Shown here: positions 8,425 through 18,646 of the stretch, one piece after another | Position numbering within the stretch: position 1 is the first letter of the stretch | Layout: the number at the start of each line of letters is the position of its first letter | Origin: Actinokineospora xionganensis | GTDB lineage: Bacteria > Actinomycetota > Actinomycetes > Mycobacteriales > Pseudonocardiaceae | DNA: 64,000 nt | Direction: 5' to 3' | Assembly: GCF_014323725.1 (NCBI RefSeq) | Contig: NZ_JABVED010000005.1 | Coordinates: forward strand, 62,001 to 126,000 | The notes under the pieces: generated by a model | Database searches by the model: none | Told to the model about the DNA's origin: nothing | What the model saw: only the letters and a program-made list of their open reading frames with translations | Program-made: the position numbers and the translations under genes

Positions 8425-8464
8425 GTGCCCCCGGGTCGGCTCTGCCCCAGCCGCCCGGGGGCAC
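8425..8464 (+). terminator. Hairpin terminator between the two lipoprotein genes
   Basis: Arms GTGCCCCCGGG (8425-8435) and CCCGGGGGCAC (8454-8464) are perfect complements, continued inward by CGGC/GCCG after a one-base bulge. Followed by CTTCTGG. Confidence 0.75.
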
Positions 8465-8511
8465 CTTCTGGTCCGTGCAACCGCGCGCGTCACTAGTAAC
8501 GTCCTCACACC

Positions 8512-9039
8512 ATGAAGACCTCGTTGTTTACCGCTGGAGCAGCCCTGGCCCTGCTCGCCCTGACGGCGTGTGGCCAGCAGCCCGAACAGGCTGGTGCCGG
8601 CCCGTCCAGCACGCCTGCGAGCACGACCACGCAGCCCACGACCACGCCCTCGGCGACCCCGGGGACGTCGGTTCCGCCGACTGCGCCGCCTACTGGGGCG
8701 CCGACCGGCACCGCTGTACCCCCGGACTTCAAGGAACTGCCCCCGGGGCAGGTCGAGTCGAAGTCGCTGCCGGAGGTCTACACCGAACGCCGGGTCTGGG
8801 CCTCGCCGGACGGCAAGACCCTGCAACTCGTCGGTATGGCGCGGGACTCCTGCGGCGGGGTGGAGGGTGAGGTGCTGGAGTTCTCGGCCTCGACCGTCCG
8901 GATCGGCCTACGCCCGATGGCCCAGCCGCAGGGCGGCCCCGAGGGGCAGGCGTGCGCCATGGTGGTCACCCCGCGGCCGGTCCTCGTCCCGCTTCGCGAG
9001 GCGCTTGGCAACCGGACCGTTGTCGTAGTCGAAGACTGA
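8512..9039 (+). CDS. Putative lipoprotein with Thr/Pro-rich linker
   Basis: 175 residues. Signal peptide with lipobox LTAC at about 17-20, then a Thr/Ser/Pro linker to about residue 70, typical of extracytoplasmic spacers that may be O-glycosylated. The C-terminal domain (about 75-175) has paired Cys residues (DSCGG; QACAM) and is paralogous to the upstream lipoprotein. ATG at 8512 follows TAGTAACGT, a leaderless-type -10 region. A strong hairpin separates it from its paralogue, so it is transcribed on its own. Function unknown. Confidence 0.8.
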   Translation: MKTSLFTAGAALALLALTACGQQPEQAGAGPSSTPASTTTQPTTTPSATPGTSVPPTAPPTGAPTGTAVPPDFKELPPGQVESKSLPEVYTERRVWASPDGKTLQLVGMARDSCGGVEGEVLEFSASTVRIGLRPMAQPQGGPEGQACAMVVTPRPVLVPLREALGNRTVVVVED

Positions 9040-9044
9040 GCCAC

Positions 9045-9080
9045 GCGGCGCGAACGGGTTAGGTTGCCCGTTCGCGCCGC
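9045..9080 (+). terminator. 14-bp hairpin terminator
   Basis: GCGGCGCGAACGGG (9045-9058) pairs perfectly with CCCGTTCGCGCCGC (9067-9080), with an 8-base loop, 5 bases after the lipoprotein stop. Confidence 0.8.
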
Positions 9081-9494
9081 TCTGAAACAGTGGCCTTGGT
9101 CACATGGATCGCCCGCCGAGGCGGGCTTGATCGCGGCGCTTCCGCCGCGGCGGACCCGGTCCCATCATGTTACTCGTGGGTAATTTTCCAGTTCTGACAG
9201 CACTTTGATCCCCGCTGGTGAACCCGGGTTTTGAGAGAAATTCACCAAAGAGTTGATCATCAAACGATCTTTGCTTGGATCTTGTGAACACTCTGAGTAG
9301 TCGATCTCTCAGGCCCGTTCGCTCGTTTCCTGCAGTTATTGACCCAGATCACATCGTGTTTGCCTTCGGCGGTTGCGCACGGTTAGCGTCGCCGTCGAAC
9401 GTCACGGTTCGGTTACGAGGGCTGGCCACTTGGCCGCCGGGATCCCCCGCCCGGTGCCCGACCGGATCTCCCCGAGACGGAAGGCACTACACGC
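9081..9494 (+). promoter_or_regulatory. AT-richer intergenic leader before the M23 peptidase
   Basis: About 410 bases without a gene. Bases about 9160-9360 are visibly AT-richer than the rest of the window. A plausible promoter is TTGCCT (9360-9365), 18 bases, TAGCGT (9384-9389), which would leave a leader of about 100 bases. GGAAGG lies 10 bases before the ATG at 9495. Actinobacterial M23 and Rpf genes often have c-di-AMP riboswitches, but the conserved GGGGGAGCCA core was not found here. Confidence 0.35.
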
Positions 9495-10331
9495 ATGTCC
9501 AGCTCCGACGGCTCTAAACGTGTCCCGACACCGATTCCCGGTGTCGGGGGCGAGTTCATCCCGGCGCGGTACAAGCCGCGCAAGCACCTCATGGTGGCTG
9601 TCCTCGCCGCTGGTGCGGTCCTGACGGTCGGTGCCCCGCTGATCTCAGGCACGCCCGCCGAGGAGCCCGACACGCGGGTCCAGGAAGTCCTGCGGATGGC
9701 GTTCAGCACGCCCACTGACAAGATCACCTCGCAGTACCCGGTCCTGGTGCCGCCCCGCGCCGCCACGGCCGACCCGGGCGCAGAGGCCCGCAAGATGCAG
9801 CTGGCGCTCCAGCTCCAGCAGCAGCGCGCCGCCCAGGCCGCTCAGGCCGCCGAGGCCGAACGGCAGCGTGTCGCCGCCGAGGCCGAAGCGCAGCGCGTCG
9901 CCCAGCAGAAGGCCGCGGCGGCCGAAGCGGCCCGCAAGGCGGCCGCGGGCTTCGCCCGTCCCGCCGCGGGCAGGCTCACCTCCGGGTTCGGCGCCCGCTG
10001 GGGCACCACGCACTACGGCATCGACATCGCCAACAGCATCGGCACGCCGATCGTGTCCGTCGCGCCCGGCACCGTCATCGAGGCCGGCCCGGCCAGCGGC
10101 TTCGGCCTGTGGGTCCGCGTCCAGCACGACGACGGCACGGTGACGATCTACGGTCACGTCAACGAGATCAAGGCGGGCAAGGGCACCCGGGTGGGCGCGG
10201 GCCAGCTGATCGCGACCGTGGGCAACCGCGGCCAGTCGACCGGCCCGCACGTGCACTTCGAGGTGTGGCTCGGCGGCTCGAATAAGGTCGACCCGCTGTC
10301 CTGGCTGCGCCAGCGCGGCGTCTCGATCTGA
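9495..10331 (+). CDS. M23 family (LytM-type) peptidoglycan metallopeptidase
   Basis: 278 residues. Short cytoplasmic N-terminus, one transmembrane segment or signal anchor at about 31-50 (HLMVAVLAAGAVLTVGAP), an Ala/Gln/Glu-rich coiled coil at about 95-150, then an M23 domain at about 155-275. Zinc motifs are complete: HYGID (H-x-x-x-D) and HVHFE (H-x-H), with the GHVNEI segment between them. The fold suggests either an active endopeptidase acting on the cell wall or an EnvC-like activator; the intact ligands favour activity. A bidirectional terminator separates it from fumarase. Confidence 0.9.
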   Translation: MSSSDGSKRVPTPIPGVGGEFIPARYKPRKHLMVAVLAAGAVLTVGAPLISGTPAEEPDTRVQEVLRMAFSTPTDKITSQYPVLVPPRAATADPGAEARKMQLALQLQQQRAAQAAQAAEAERQRVAAEAEAQRVAQQKAAAAEAARKAAAGFARPAAGRLTSGFGARWGTTHYGIDIANSIGTPIVSVAPGTVIEAGPASGFGLWVRVQHDDGTVTIYGHVNEIKAGKGTRVGAGQLIATVGNRGQSTGPHVHFEVWLGGSNKVDPLSWLRQRGVSI

Positions 10332-10344
10332 CACTGACGCAAAG

Positions 10345-10381
10345 CGAAACGCGGTCCCGGGAATCCCAGGACCGCGTTTCG
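10345..10381. terminator. Bidirectional hairpin terminator
   Basis: CGAAACGCGGTCC (10345-10357) and GGACCGCGTTTCG (10369-10381) are a perfect 13-bp inverted repeat between the convergent M23 and fumarase genes. Confidence 0.85.
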
Positions 10382-10392
10382 GCGTTGTCAGG

Positions 10393-12054
<1,662 letters not shown>

Positions 12055-12794
12055 GATGTGCGGGCTCCCTTGCGCGCGTCCAAGTTGCCCATGAACGTAC
12101 CCCGCCGCCGTCGCGCGCTCCGCCATTCCCCACGTGGCACTGACCACCTTCCGGCTCGGCAGACGCTCTCGGCGGGCGGTTGGTGAGGCTGCTCCTGTCG
12201 GTTTGCCCAGACCAAGATTTCGTCATGGTTTCCGCCTATATGGCCAATTCAAGGCCATGGTTCTCCCCGAATGCGTTCGCGTGCGAAAGGGCGGGCCGAC
12301 CCCCGGCCGCGATTCGGGGCGCCACGAGTCCTCCCACCGCGCGCCGGATGTCTTGCGAAATGGGATGGGTCCGACGAGGACGAGAGGGTGCACCTGCGAA
12401 AATGATCTAACCGGGGCAGATGGGGGTCAACCGGTCGCCTGAGAATGGGACGCCGCCTGTCGCAACGCTGATTCACCCATACAGTCCAGACGCCGGTCGC
12501 GTTCTGTGGCGGCGGGAAATGGGCAGATAAAGCGAATATGGTGAATGGTTTTTGCATTTTCCGGCGATCGGGCGTTGTCGCCGAGCCCTGGAAAGCCGGA
12601 AGGCCGGGGCGGCCCCCGGCCGTCCCGACCTCCCGTCGAATGCGATCACGGAACACCTTTCGGGTGTTCCGTGCCGCGCGGTCTGTGCTGAACGTTGCCG
12701 TGGCTGGCGTCACATGTCAACGCTGCTGATTAGGTGACGTAGCGGGCGGCCAGGAGGTTGCTCAGGGTCGCCGACTTTCTTCGGAAAGACCTTG
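12055..12794. other. Long intergenic region between fumarase and sigB
   Basis: About 740 bases with no convincing gene. It must hold the fumarase promoter (minus strand). Open frames of 60-100 codons are present but have no recognisable features or suitable starts. A perfect hairpin, CACGGAACACC (12647-12657) with GGTGTTCCGTG (12663-12673), lies about 120 bases past the sigB stop and could terminate sigB. GC-palindromic GGCCGGGG/CCCCGGCC lies near 12602-12621. Confidence 0.5.
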
Positions 12795-13769
12795 TCAGCT
12801 GGCGTACGCCCGCAGCTTCTCGGCCCGCTCGCCCTGGCGCAGCTTCGACATGACCTCGCGCTCGATCTGGCGGACACGCTCGCGGGAGAGCCCGAAGCGC
12901 TTGCCGATCTGGTCGAGGGTACGCGGCTGGCCGTCGTCGAGGCCGTAGCGCAGCCGGATCACCGACTGCTCCCGGTCGTCGAGCGTGGCGAGCACGCGGC
13001 GCATGTCGTCCTGCAGCAGGCCGGAGATGACCGCGCTCTCGGCGTCGGTGGCCTCGCCGTCCTCGATGAAGTCGCCCAGCGGGGCATCTTCCTCGGCGCC
13101 GACCGGCATGTCCAGGCTCACCGGGTCACGCGCGTGGTCGAGCAGGTCGCGGACTTTCTCCGGGGTCAGCCCGGCTTCGCGGGCAAGCTCGTCTTTGGTC
13201 GCCTCGCGGCCCAGCGCCTGGTGCAGGTCGCGCTTGATCCGGGCGAGCTTGTTGACCTGCTCCACGAGGTGGACAGGCAGTCGGATCGTGCGGCCCTGGT
13301 CGGCCATGCCGCGGGTGATCGCCTGGCGGATCCACCACGTCGCGTAGGTGGAGAACTTGAAACCCTTGGTGTAGTCGAACTTCTCGACCGCCCGGATCAG
13401 GCCGAGGTTGCCCTCCTGGATCAGGTCGAGCAGCGGCATCCCGCGGCCCGTGTAGCGCTTGGCCAGCGACACGACGAGGCGCAGGTTCGCTTCCAGCAGG
13501 TGGTTCTTGGCGGTGTGCCCGTCGGCGATCAGCGCGCGCAACTCGGCGCGGCGGCCATGCGAGAGCTGGGGCGCGGTGTCGAGCATGTGCTGCGCGAAGA
13601 CCCCCGCCTCGATGCGCTTGGCCAGCTCCACCTCCTGCGCCGCGGTGAGAAGCGCCGTGCGTCCGATCCCGTTGAGGTACACGCGGACCAGGTCGGCCGC
13701 GGGCCCTTGGGCGTCGAGGTCGGCGGCTTCGTAGGTGACCTCGGGTTCGCGCTGCTGCGGGACCGTCAT
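12795..13769 (-). CDS. sigB: Principal-like RNA polymerase sigma factor SigB
   Basis: 324 residues, the same length as mycobacterial SigB and very similar to it. Region 1.2 reads [16 protein letters not shown]; region 2 contains [16 protein letters not shown] and the -10 recognition helix [16 protein letters not shown]; region 3 has [15 protein letters not shown]; region 4.2 reads [19 protein letters not shown]. No region 1.1, unlike the essential SigA/HrdB. ATG at 13769 has a GGGGGAGGAG site 4 bases upstream. Known role of the family: stress and stationary-phase transcription from SigA-like promoters. The upstream SigH/SigR-type promoter fits this. Confidence 0.92.
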   Translation of the reverse strand: MTVPQQREPEVTYEAADLDAQGPAADLVRVYLNGIGRTALLTAAQEVELAKRIEAGVFAQHMLDTAPQLSHGRRAELRALIADGHTAKNHLLEANLRLVVSLAKRYTGRGMPLLDLIQEGNLGLIRAVEKFDYTKGFKFSTYATWWIRQAITRGMADQGRTIRLPVHLVEQVNKLARIKRDLHQALGREATKDELAREAGLTPEKVRDLLDHARDPVSLDMPVGAEEDAPLGDFIEDGEATDAESAVISGLLQDDMRRVLATLDDREQSVIRLRYGLDDGQPRTLDQIGKRFGLSRERVRQIEREVMSKLRQGERAEKLRAYAS

Positions 13770-13806
13770 GGTGCTCCTCCCCCTGTCGCTGTGGTTCTGT
13801 CCTGCA

Positions 13807-13835
13807 AAACGTCGGTGCACCGGATTTCGTTCCCG
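13807..13835 (-). promoter_or_regulatory. SigH/SigR-type promoter for sigB
   Basis: On the minus strand GGGAAC, exactly 18 bases, then GTTTT. This matches the thiol-stress ECF consensus GGGAAY-N18-19-GTT. It sits about 35 bases before the sigB ATG, as in mycobacteria, where sigB depends on SigH and SigE. Confidence 0.6.
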
Positions 13836-13945
13836 GTTTCCCACCTATGAAGACGCCGGCCAAGAACAGAGGGTTGCTCGTGCTTACCTGAGGTTTCCCT
13901 GAGAACCGCGACCGTCCACGGACGACGCAACGGGATAGGCGTGGA

Positions 13946-14371
13946 TCAGGTTTCCACGAGCACGGTGAACGGGCCGTCGTTGACGCTCTCAACTGCCATC
14001 ATGGCACCGAAAACGCCGGTCTCGACGTGTGCTCCGCGCTCACGGAGTTCGGTCACGACGGCGTCGAAGAGCGGCTGCGCCGTCTCCGGTCGTGCGGCTG
14101 CGGTCCACGTCGGACGCCTGCCTTTACGGGTTTCCCCGTAGAGTGTGAATTGGCTCACTAGCAGTAGTGGAGCGCCCGCCGAGGCACACGACTCCTCATC
14201 TCGCAGGATGCGCAGTTCGTGCAGTTTCCGTGCCATCGTCGTGGCCTGTTCGGGGGTGTCATCGACGTGCACCCCCAGCAGCACCAGCAGACCCGCCTGG
14301 TCGATCTTGCCCACCGTCTCGCCGTCGACGACCACGCTCGCGCGCGTGACCCGGGCCGCCACGGCCCTCAC
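13946..14371 (-). CDS. dtd: D-aminoacyl-tRNA deacylase
   Basis: 141 residues, normal for the family. Removes D-amino acids, and Gly from tRNA-Ala, from mischarged tRNAs in the cytoplasm. Key motifs are LLVSQFTLYG (the SQxT catalytic motif) and VNDGPFTV (Gly-cisPro selectivity loop). The GTG start overlaps the TGA of the upstream methyltransferase by four bases, so the two are translationally coupled. sigB follows downstream with its own promoter in the gap. Confidence 0.93.
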   Translation of the reverse strand: MRAVAARVTRASVVVDGETVGKIDQAGLLVLLGVHVDDTPEQATTMARKLHELRILRDEESCASAGAPLLLVSQFTLYGETRKGRRPTWTAAARPETAQPLFDAVVTELRERGAHVETGVFGAMMAVESVNDGPFTVLVET

Positions 14372-15903
14372 GCGAGCTCCACCGGCAGCACCATGCCGTG
14401 CTGGATCAGTTCGGCGACCACCGGCAGCGCCGCGCCGACGACCTCGTCGGCCGCCAGGCCGTTGGCCGCCGCCAGCAGGGCCAGCAGCTCACCCAGCGGC
14501 ACCTGCCCGCGACAGCCCGCCAGCAGCGCCGTGACCAGCTCGTCGGTCTCCTGCTGCCAGCCGGGGCCGTCCGTGCGGTGCAGCCTGCGCACCAGCTCCG
14601 ACCACCCGTTCTCACCCGGTTCGGAGACCTGCTCCAAGACCACGGTGGGCGGCACGACCAGGCGTGCCGACAGCAGCGCCTTCGGGTCCTGGTGGGCGCG
14701 CAGCCAGGCGACGCGGTCGAGCCACGCGCCGGTCTCCGGACCCAGCGGGTCGTCGTAGGCGTGGCGCAGGTCTTCGCAGGCCACCTCGGTGTCGCTGTCG
14801 GTGGCCCGCAGGGTGACGAAGCCGAACCCGATGCCGACCACGTCGTTCGCCTCGAACCAGTCGAGCCAGGCCGACGCCTTCGCCGACCCCTCCGGCGAGC
14901 GCGGGTCGACCCCGGTGTCGCGCAACCAGGTGCCCACGTACAGCGCGGGCTCGGCGACGTCGCGCTGGACGAACCAGGCGTCGAGGCCCTCGTCGGGCAG
15001 CCAACTCGCCACCCGGTCGCCCCAGTCCTCGCCGCGGCGGTGCAGCCACGAGGCCAGCAGCTGGCCCACGCCGCCGTCGGCCAGCACGTCACGCATACCG
15101 CGCACCACGAGCGCGCTGGCGTCGTCGCCACCGAGGCCGGAATCGCGGTAGACGAAGTCCACGCGGGGCGGCCCGACCACGAACGGCGGGTTGCAGACGA
15201 CCTGGTCGAACCTGCGGCCCGCGACCGGCTCGAACCACGGTCCGCGCAGTGTCTCCACGGTGAGATCGTTGAGCCGGAACGTGGCCTTGGCCAGGGTCAG
15301 TGCCCGCTGCGACAGGTCGGTGGCCGTGACTCGGTCGGCGTTGCGGGAGGCGTGCAGCGCCTGGATGCCGCAGCCGGTGCCCAGGTCGAGCACCGAGCCG
15401 ACCTTGCGCCGCGTCGACGCCCTGGCCAGGCTCAGCGACGCGTGGCCTATGCCCAGGACGTGCTCGGCGTCGACGGGCCTGCCGAGGCGGTCGTCGCCGA
15501 GGTCGGCCAACACCCACCAGCTGCCCTGGTCGTCGCCGTAGGGCCGCAGGTCGAGGGCGGCCCGGACGTCGTCGCCGTCGATCCGCACCAGGCCCGCCGC
15601 GGCCGCCTCGTCGACGTCGCCGAGCGCCTGCTCGGCCTTGGCGCGCGGCGCGGGGTCGCCGACGAGGAACAGCCGGATCAGGGTGTCGAGCGGGGAGCCG
15701 CCGCGGGTCGCGCGACGGGCGGGCTCGGGCTCGAACCGGCCGAGCGCGGCGTGCGCCTCGTCGCCGAGGGTCGCCACCACCCCGTCCGCGTCGAACCCGC
15801 TGGTCCGCAGGGTGTTTCGGAGACGGTCGCAGAACTGGTCGGTCAGACGCGGAAGCACCCGGGAATGCTCGCACGGGCCCGTCACGGCCGCGCGGCCGGA
15901 CAA
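14368..15903 (-). CDS. Class I SAM-dependent methyltransferase with N- and C-terminal extensions
   Basis: 511 residues. An N-terminal helical domain (about 1-140) precedes a Rossmann methyltransferase core: SAM motif VLDLGTGCGIQALHAS at about 168-183 and NPPF near 238. NPPF is found in HemK/RsmC-type enzymes that modify amide or base nitrogens. A further C-terminal domain (about 360-511) is conserved in actinobacterial homologues that I recall only as uncharacterised. The substrate may be a translation factor, rRNA or protein, but the sequence does not say. Coupled by a 4-base overlap to dtd, consistent with a translation-related role. The exact start is uncertain. Confidence 0.82.
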   Translation of the reverse strand: MSGRAAVTGPCEHSRVLPRLTDQFCDRLRNTLRTSGFDADGVVATLGDEAHAALGRFEPEPARRATRGGSPLDTLIRLFLVGDPAPRAKAEQALGDVDEAAAAGLVRIDGDDVRAALDLRPYGDDQGSWWVLADLGDDRLGRPVDAEHVLGIGHASLSLARASTRRKVGSVLDLGTGCGIQALHASRNADRVTATDLSQRALTLAKATFRLNDLTVETLRGPWFEPVAGRRFDQVVCNPPFVVGPPRVDFVYRDSGLGGDDASALVVRGMRDVLADGGVGQLLASWLHRRGEDWGDRVASWLPDEGLDAWFVQRDVAEPALYVGTWLRDTGVDPRSPEGSAKASAWLDWFEANDVVGIGFGFVTLRATDSDTEVACEDLRHAYDDPLGPETGAWLDRVAWLRAHQDPKALLSARLVVPPTVVLEQVSEPGENGWSELVRRLHRTDGPGWQQETDELVTALLAGCRGQVPLGELLALLAAANGLAADEVVGAALPVVAELIQHGMVLPVELA

Positions 15904-15905
15904 GA

Positions 15906-16490
15906 TCAGACGTTGCGGGCGATGATCTGGAAGTAGGACAGCGGGTGGCCGCTCTGCACGTCCACGCCGTAGTGGGCCAGAACCTCCGCGCCCGCGGTGC
16001 GCAGGTCGTCGAGGACGTCACTGGCCGGGCAGACGAACAACGCCCCGCTCGCCGGTCCCACGACCGAGAGCAGGCCGCCCTCGCGAAGCGGCGCGGTGAG
16101 CGCGCGCAACAGGCCGACCCGGTCGTCGGCGAACTGGAGCAGGTTGTGGCACAACACGACGTCGAAGTCGTGCGGGCCGAACAGCTCCGGCGCGTCCTCG
16201 GCCATCGCCTGCACCACGTGCACCCGGTCGGCGACCCCGTGGTCGTCGGCGCAGGCCATCGCCGCGGTCAGCATCGCGCCCGCCGGGTCCAGGACGGTGA
16301 CGTCGTGACCGCGCAGCGCGAGCCGCACCGCGTCGCGCCCGGTGCCGCCCGCCGCGTCGAGAATCCGCTGGGGTCCGTCGAGGTGGCGGGTGAGGTTGGC
16401 CTCGGTCACCGCGTGGCGCCTGCGCGCCGCCGGGGTGTCCTGCCAGTCCCGCCGTGATTCCGGCAGGAATTCGACGCCTTGAACCGTCAT
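15906..16490 (-). CDS. Class I SAM-dependent methyltransferase, short form
   Basis: 194 residues. SAM-binding motif ILDAAGGTGRDAVRLALRG near 43-61, acidic end of strand 2 (VTVLDP), and LCHNLLQF as motif IV. The central insert that most relatives carry (a further 40-60 residues before the C-terminal strand pair) is absent; the chain runs directly from LSVVGPASG to LAHYGVDVQSGHPLSYFQI. Compare the 241-residue methyltransferase at 38.4 kb, which keeps that region. Small-molecule or tRNA methylation is possible; substrate unknown. It lies 2 bases from the larger methyltransferase gene and is probably in one operon with it and dtd. Confidence 0.78.
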   Translation of the reverse strand: MTVQGVEFLPESRRDWQDTPAARRRHAVTEANLTRHLDGPQRILDAAGGTGRDAVRLALRGHDVTVLDPAGAMLTAAMACADDHGVADRVHVVQAMAEDAPELFGPHDFDVVLCHNLLQFADDRVGLLRALTAPLREGGLLSVVGPASGALFVCPASDVLDDLRTAGAEVLAHYGVDVQSGHPLSYFQIIARNV

Positions 16491-16591
16491 GCGTCTGTTT
16501 CTACCGGTGTGTTAACGAATACTCACCGACTTCCACCCGGATGGCGCAACTACGTCCCGACGGTGGGAGGATGGGGGGCGGAGGTGGTGTC

Positions 16592-16906
16592 GTGAGAGGC
16601 GCCGAGCGGGACGACACCCCGGTTCTCATCACCGAGGCCCAGCCGTCGTACGAAGAGCAGTTCGCCGCGCGCAAGCGCAAGTACATGATCATGATGGGCC
16701 TGCGCATCCCGTGTCTGCTGCTCGCGGGCATGTTCCACGAGACGTGGTGGCTGGCCCTCGGGTTCGTGGTGCTGTCGATTCCACTGCCTTGGGTCGCGGT
16801 CCTCATCGCGAATGACCGGCCGCCGCGCCGAGCCGAGGACGTCAACCGGTTCCAGCGGGACAAGGGAGCCATCGAGCCGACTCAGCGTCACGTGATCGAC
16901 GGCTGA
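16592..16906 (+). CDS. DUF3099 membrane protein
   Basis: 104 residues. Begins with PVLITEAQPSYEEQFAARKRKYM, the DUF3099 signature, followed by two transmembrane helices (about 38-55 and 58-78) and a cytoplasmic tail starting NDRPPRRAEDV. GTG at 16592 chosen because GGAGG (16580-16584) lies 7 bases upstream; the ATG at 16571 directly abuts its own purine tract and is a poor start. Small actinobacterial membrane protein of unknown function, often near sigB. Its 3' end overlaps the convergent PfkB gene by 19 bases. Confidence 0.82.
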   Translation: MRGAERDDTPVLITEAQPSYEEQFAARKRKYMIMMGLRIPCLLLAGMFHETWWLALGFVVLSIPLPWVAVLIANDRPPRRAEDVNRFQRDKGAIEPTQRHVIDG

Positions 16907-17757
16907 GCACCCACCCGGCCAATCGCTTCCGAGCCTGCCGCGACGCCCGCCAGCAGCGCGTTCCTCGGCGAGGCGCCCTGGACCCACGCGGTGATCAGTC
17001 CCGCGTCGAACGCGTCGCCCGCGCCCGTGCTGTCGACGCACCGCGCCGGGGGAGCGGTCACCGATTCCACTCCGTCGGGTGACACCCAGGACGCGCCCAG
17101 CGGGCCGTCCGTCACCGCGACCGCACCCACCGCGCTCAGCAGATCCAGCGGGTCGCCCGAGCCAGTCAGCTTCCGCAACTCGTCGCGGTTGGGCAGGAGC
17201 AGGTCGACGCCGCGCACCCACTGCAGGAACGCCGCCGGGTCTTCGATGAGCGTGGCCGCCTGCGGGTCGACCGAGGTCGTCAGGCCCGCGGCCCGGGCGG
17301 CGGCCAGCGCGTCGAGGCCCGCCTGCCGTGAGGACGCGTCGAGCAGGACGTAGCCGGACAGGTGCAGGTGGCGCCTGCCGGTGAGGTCGAGGTCGGCGGT
17401 GCGCAGCAGGGCGTTGGCGCCCCGGTCTGGCAGCATGCTGCGCTGGCCGGTGTCGTCGACGAGCACCACGACACAGCCGGTGGCGGCTTCGGGGTCGACG
17501 GTGAACTCGCAGCGCACGCCCGCCGCGGTCAGCGTGGCCCGCACCTGCGCTCCGGCCGGGTCGTCGCCGATGTTGGACACCAGCGTGGTGTCGCACCCCA
17601 GATGCGCGAGCCAGGCGGCGGTGTTGGCACCGGCGCCGCCCATGGTCAGCGAGATCCGGGCCCGGGTGTCGTCGCCGTGGACGATCGGACCCGAGTGCCG
17701 GGCGACCACGTCGAGCGCCGCGTCGCCGACGACCACCACGGCCGGTCCAACCGCCAT
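16888..17757 (-). CDS. PfkB-family carbohydrate kinase, probable pseudouridine kinase
   Basis: 289 residues. Ribokinase-like fold with the N-terminal substrate motif GGAGANTAAWLAHLG and the C-terminal ATP/catalytic motif DSTGAGDAFDAGLITAW, whose Asp is the base. Size and motifs suit a sugar or nucleoside kinase. psuG (pseudouridine-5'-phosphate glycosidase) lies 2.6 kb away on the same strand; PsuK-type PfkB kinases normally sit next to psuG, so this is the likely partner, separated by an oppositely oriented ABC exporter. The reaction would be pseudouridine plus ATP to pseudouridine 5'-phosphate. The PsuK assignment is inference from context. Confidence 0.85.
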   Translation of the reverse strand: MAVGPAVVVVGDAALDVVARHSGPIVHGDDTRARISLTMGGAGANTAAWLAHLGCDTTLVSNIGDDPAGAQVRATLTAAGVRCEFTVDPEAATGCVVVLVDDTGQRSMLPDRGANALLRTADLDLTGRRHLHLSGYVLLDASSRQAGLDALAAARAAGLTTSVDPQAATLIEDPAAFLQWVRGVDLLLPNRDELRKLTGSGDPLDLLSAVGAVAVTDGPLGASWVSPDGVESVTAPPARCVDSTGAGDAFDAGLITAWVQGASPRNALLAGVAAGSEAIGRVGAQPSIT

Positions 17758-17857
17758 GTGTTTCCTCCCGCGTTAATGGGTCGCGCGATCGTCGCCCCTA
17801 CGGTAGAAAACCACTCCCGCCATTCCCCGACGCCGAAGCCCTCCTGGAGGTCGGTTC

Positions 17858-18646
17858 ATGCTGTCTGCCTCCTGGGCGCTGGCGGGTGCCGGGTTCCGCC
17901 GCTACGCCACCTACCGGCAGGCCACCGTCGCGGGCATTTTCACCAACTCGGTGTTCGGGTTCCTGCGCTGCTACGTGCTGCTCGCTGTCGCGGCGGGCAC
18001 GGCGGCGGGCGTCGCCGGGTACACCGGTCCACAGCTCGCCACCTACGTGTGGGTCGGACAGGGGATGCTCGCCGTGGTCAACAGTTGGACGATGCTCGAC
18101 TTGGCCGACCGGGTCCGCTCCGGCGACATCACCGCCGACCTGCTGCGCCCTATCGATCCACTGTGGACATACCTCTGGACCGACCTCGGCCGGGCCGGGT
18201 TCGCGATGCTGACCCGCTTCGCCGCGCCACTGGTCGTCGGCGCACTCGCGTTCGAGCTCTACGCGCCAGCGCACGCCGTGACCTACGTGCTGTTCGCCGT
18301 GTCGATCGTGCTCGCGGTGGTGGTCGGCTTCGCCTGCCGCTACCTCGTCGGACTGACCGCGTTCTGGCTGCTCGATATCCGGGGCGTGTCGATGATCTGG
18401 GTCTTCCTGTCCGGCGTGGGCAGCGGCCTGTACTTCCCGTTGGCCCTGCTGCCGGACTGGCTCAGCACGTTCCTGTGGATCGGCACGCCCTTCGCGTCCC
18501 TGCTGCAGGGCCCACTCGACATCCTGGTCGAGCGTGGCGGGCCGGAGATCCTCGCCCTGCAGCTGTTCTGGGCCGTGGCGCTGCTGTGGGCGTGCCGGGT
18601 CGTGCAGGCCAGGGCGGTCGCGAAGCTGGTGATCCAAGGTGGGTAG
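17858..18646 (+). CDS. ABC-2 type transporter permease, subunit 1
   Basis: 262 residues with six predicted hydrophobic segments, no ATPase motifs and an N-terminus ending in FRRYATYRQATVAGIF, as in the ABC-2 (DUF990-like) exporter permeases. First gene of a three-gene exporter; its stop overlaps the start of the second permease by 8 bases. Expected to form a heterodimeric membrane channel with that permease. Substrate unknown; related three-gene systems export drugs, lipids or polysaccharide precursors. ATG at 17858 preceded by GGAGG (17844-17848). Confidence 0.88.
   Translation: MLSASWALAGAGFRRYATYRQATVAGIFTNSVFGFLRCYVLLAVAAGTAAGVAGYTGPQLATYVWVGQGMLAVVNSWTMLDLADRVRSGDITADLLRPIDPLWTYLWTDLGRAGFAMLTRFAAPLVVGALAFELYAPAHAVTYVLFAVSIVLAVVVGFACRYLVGLTAFWLLDIRGVSMIWVFLSGVGSGLYFPLALLPDWLSTFLWIGTPFASLLQGPLDILVERGGPEILALQLFWAVALLWACRVVQARAVAKLVIQGG

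Noticed and set aside
9081-9494. Possible c-di-AMP (ydaO/yuaA) riboswitch before the M23 peptidase
   Set aside because: The context fits, but the conserved GGGGGAGCCA and pseudoknot segments were not found. A covariance-model search would settle it.
12134-12442. 102-codon plus-strand open frame in the fumarase-sigB gap
   Set aside because: No ribosome-binding site, Arg/Pro-rich shadow-like composition, and it overlaps the fumarase upstream region.
17760-17783. SigF-type promoter near the PfkB/ABC divergence
   Set aside because: GTTT is followed 14 bases later by GGGTCG, not GGGTAT/C; spacing and -10 both deviate.
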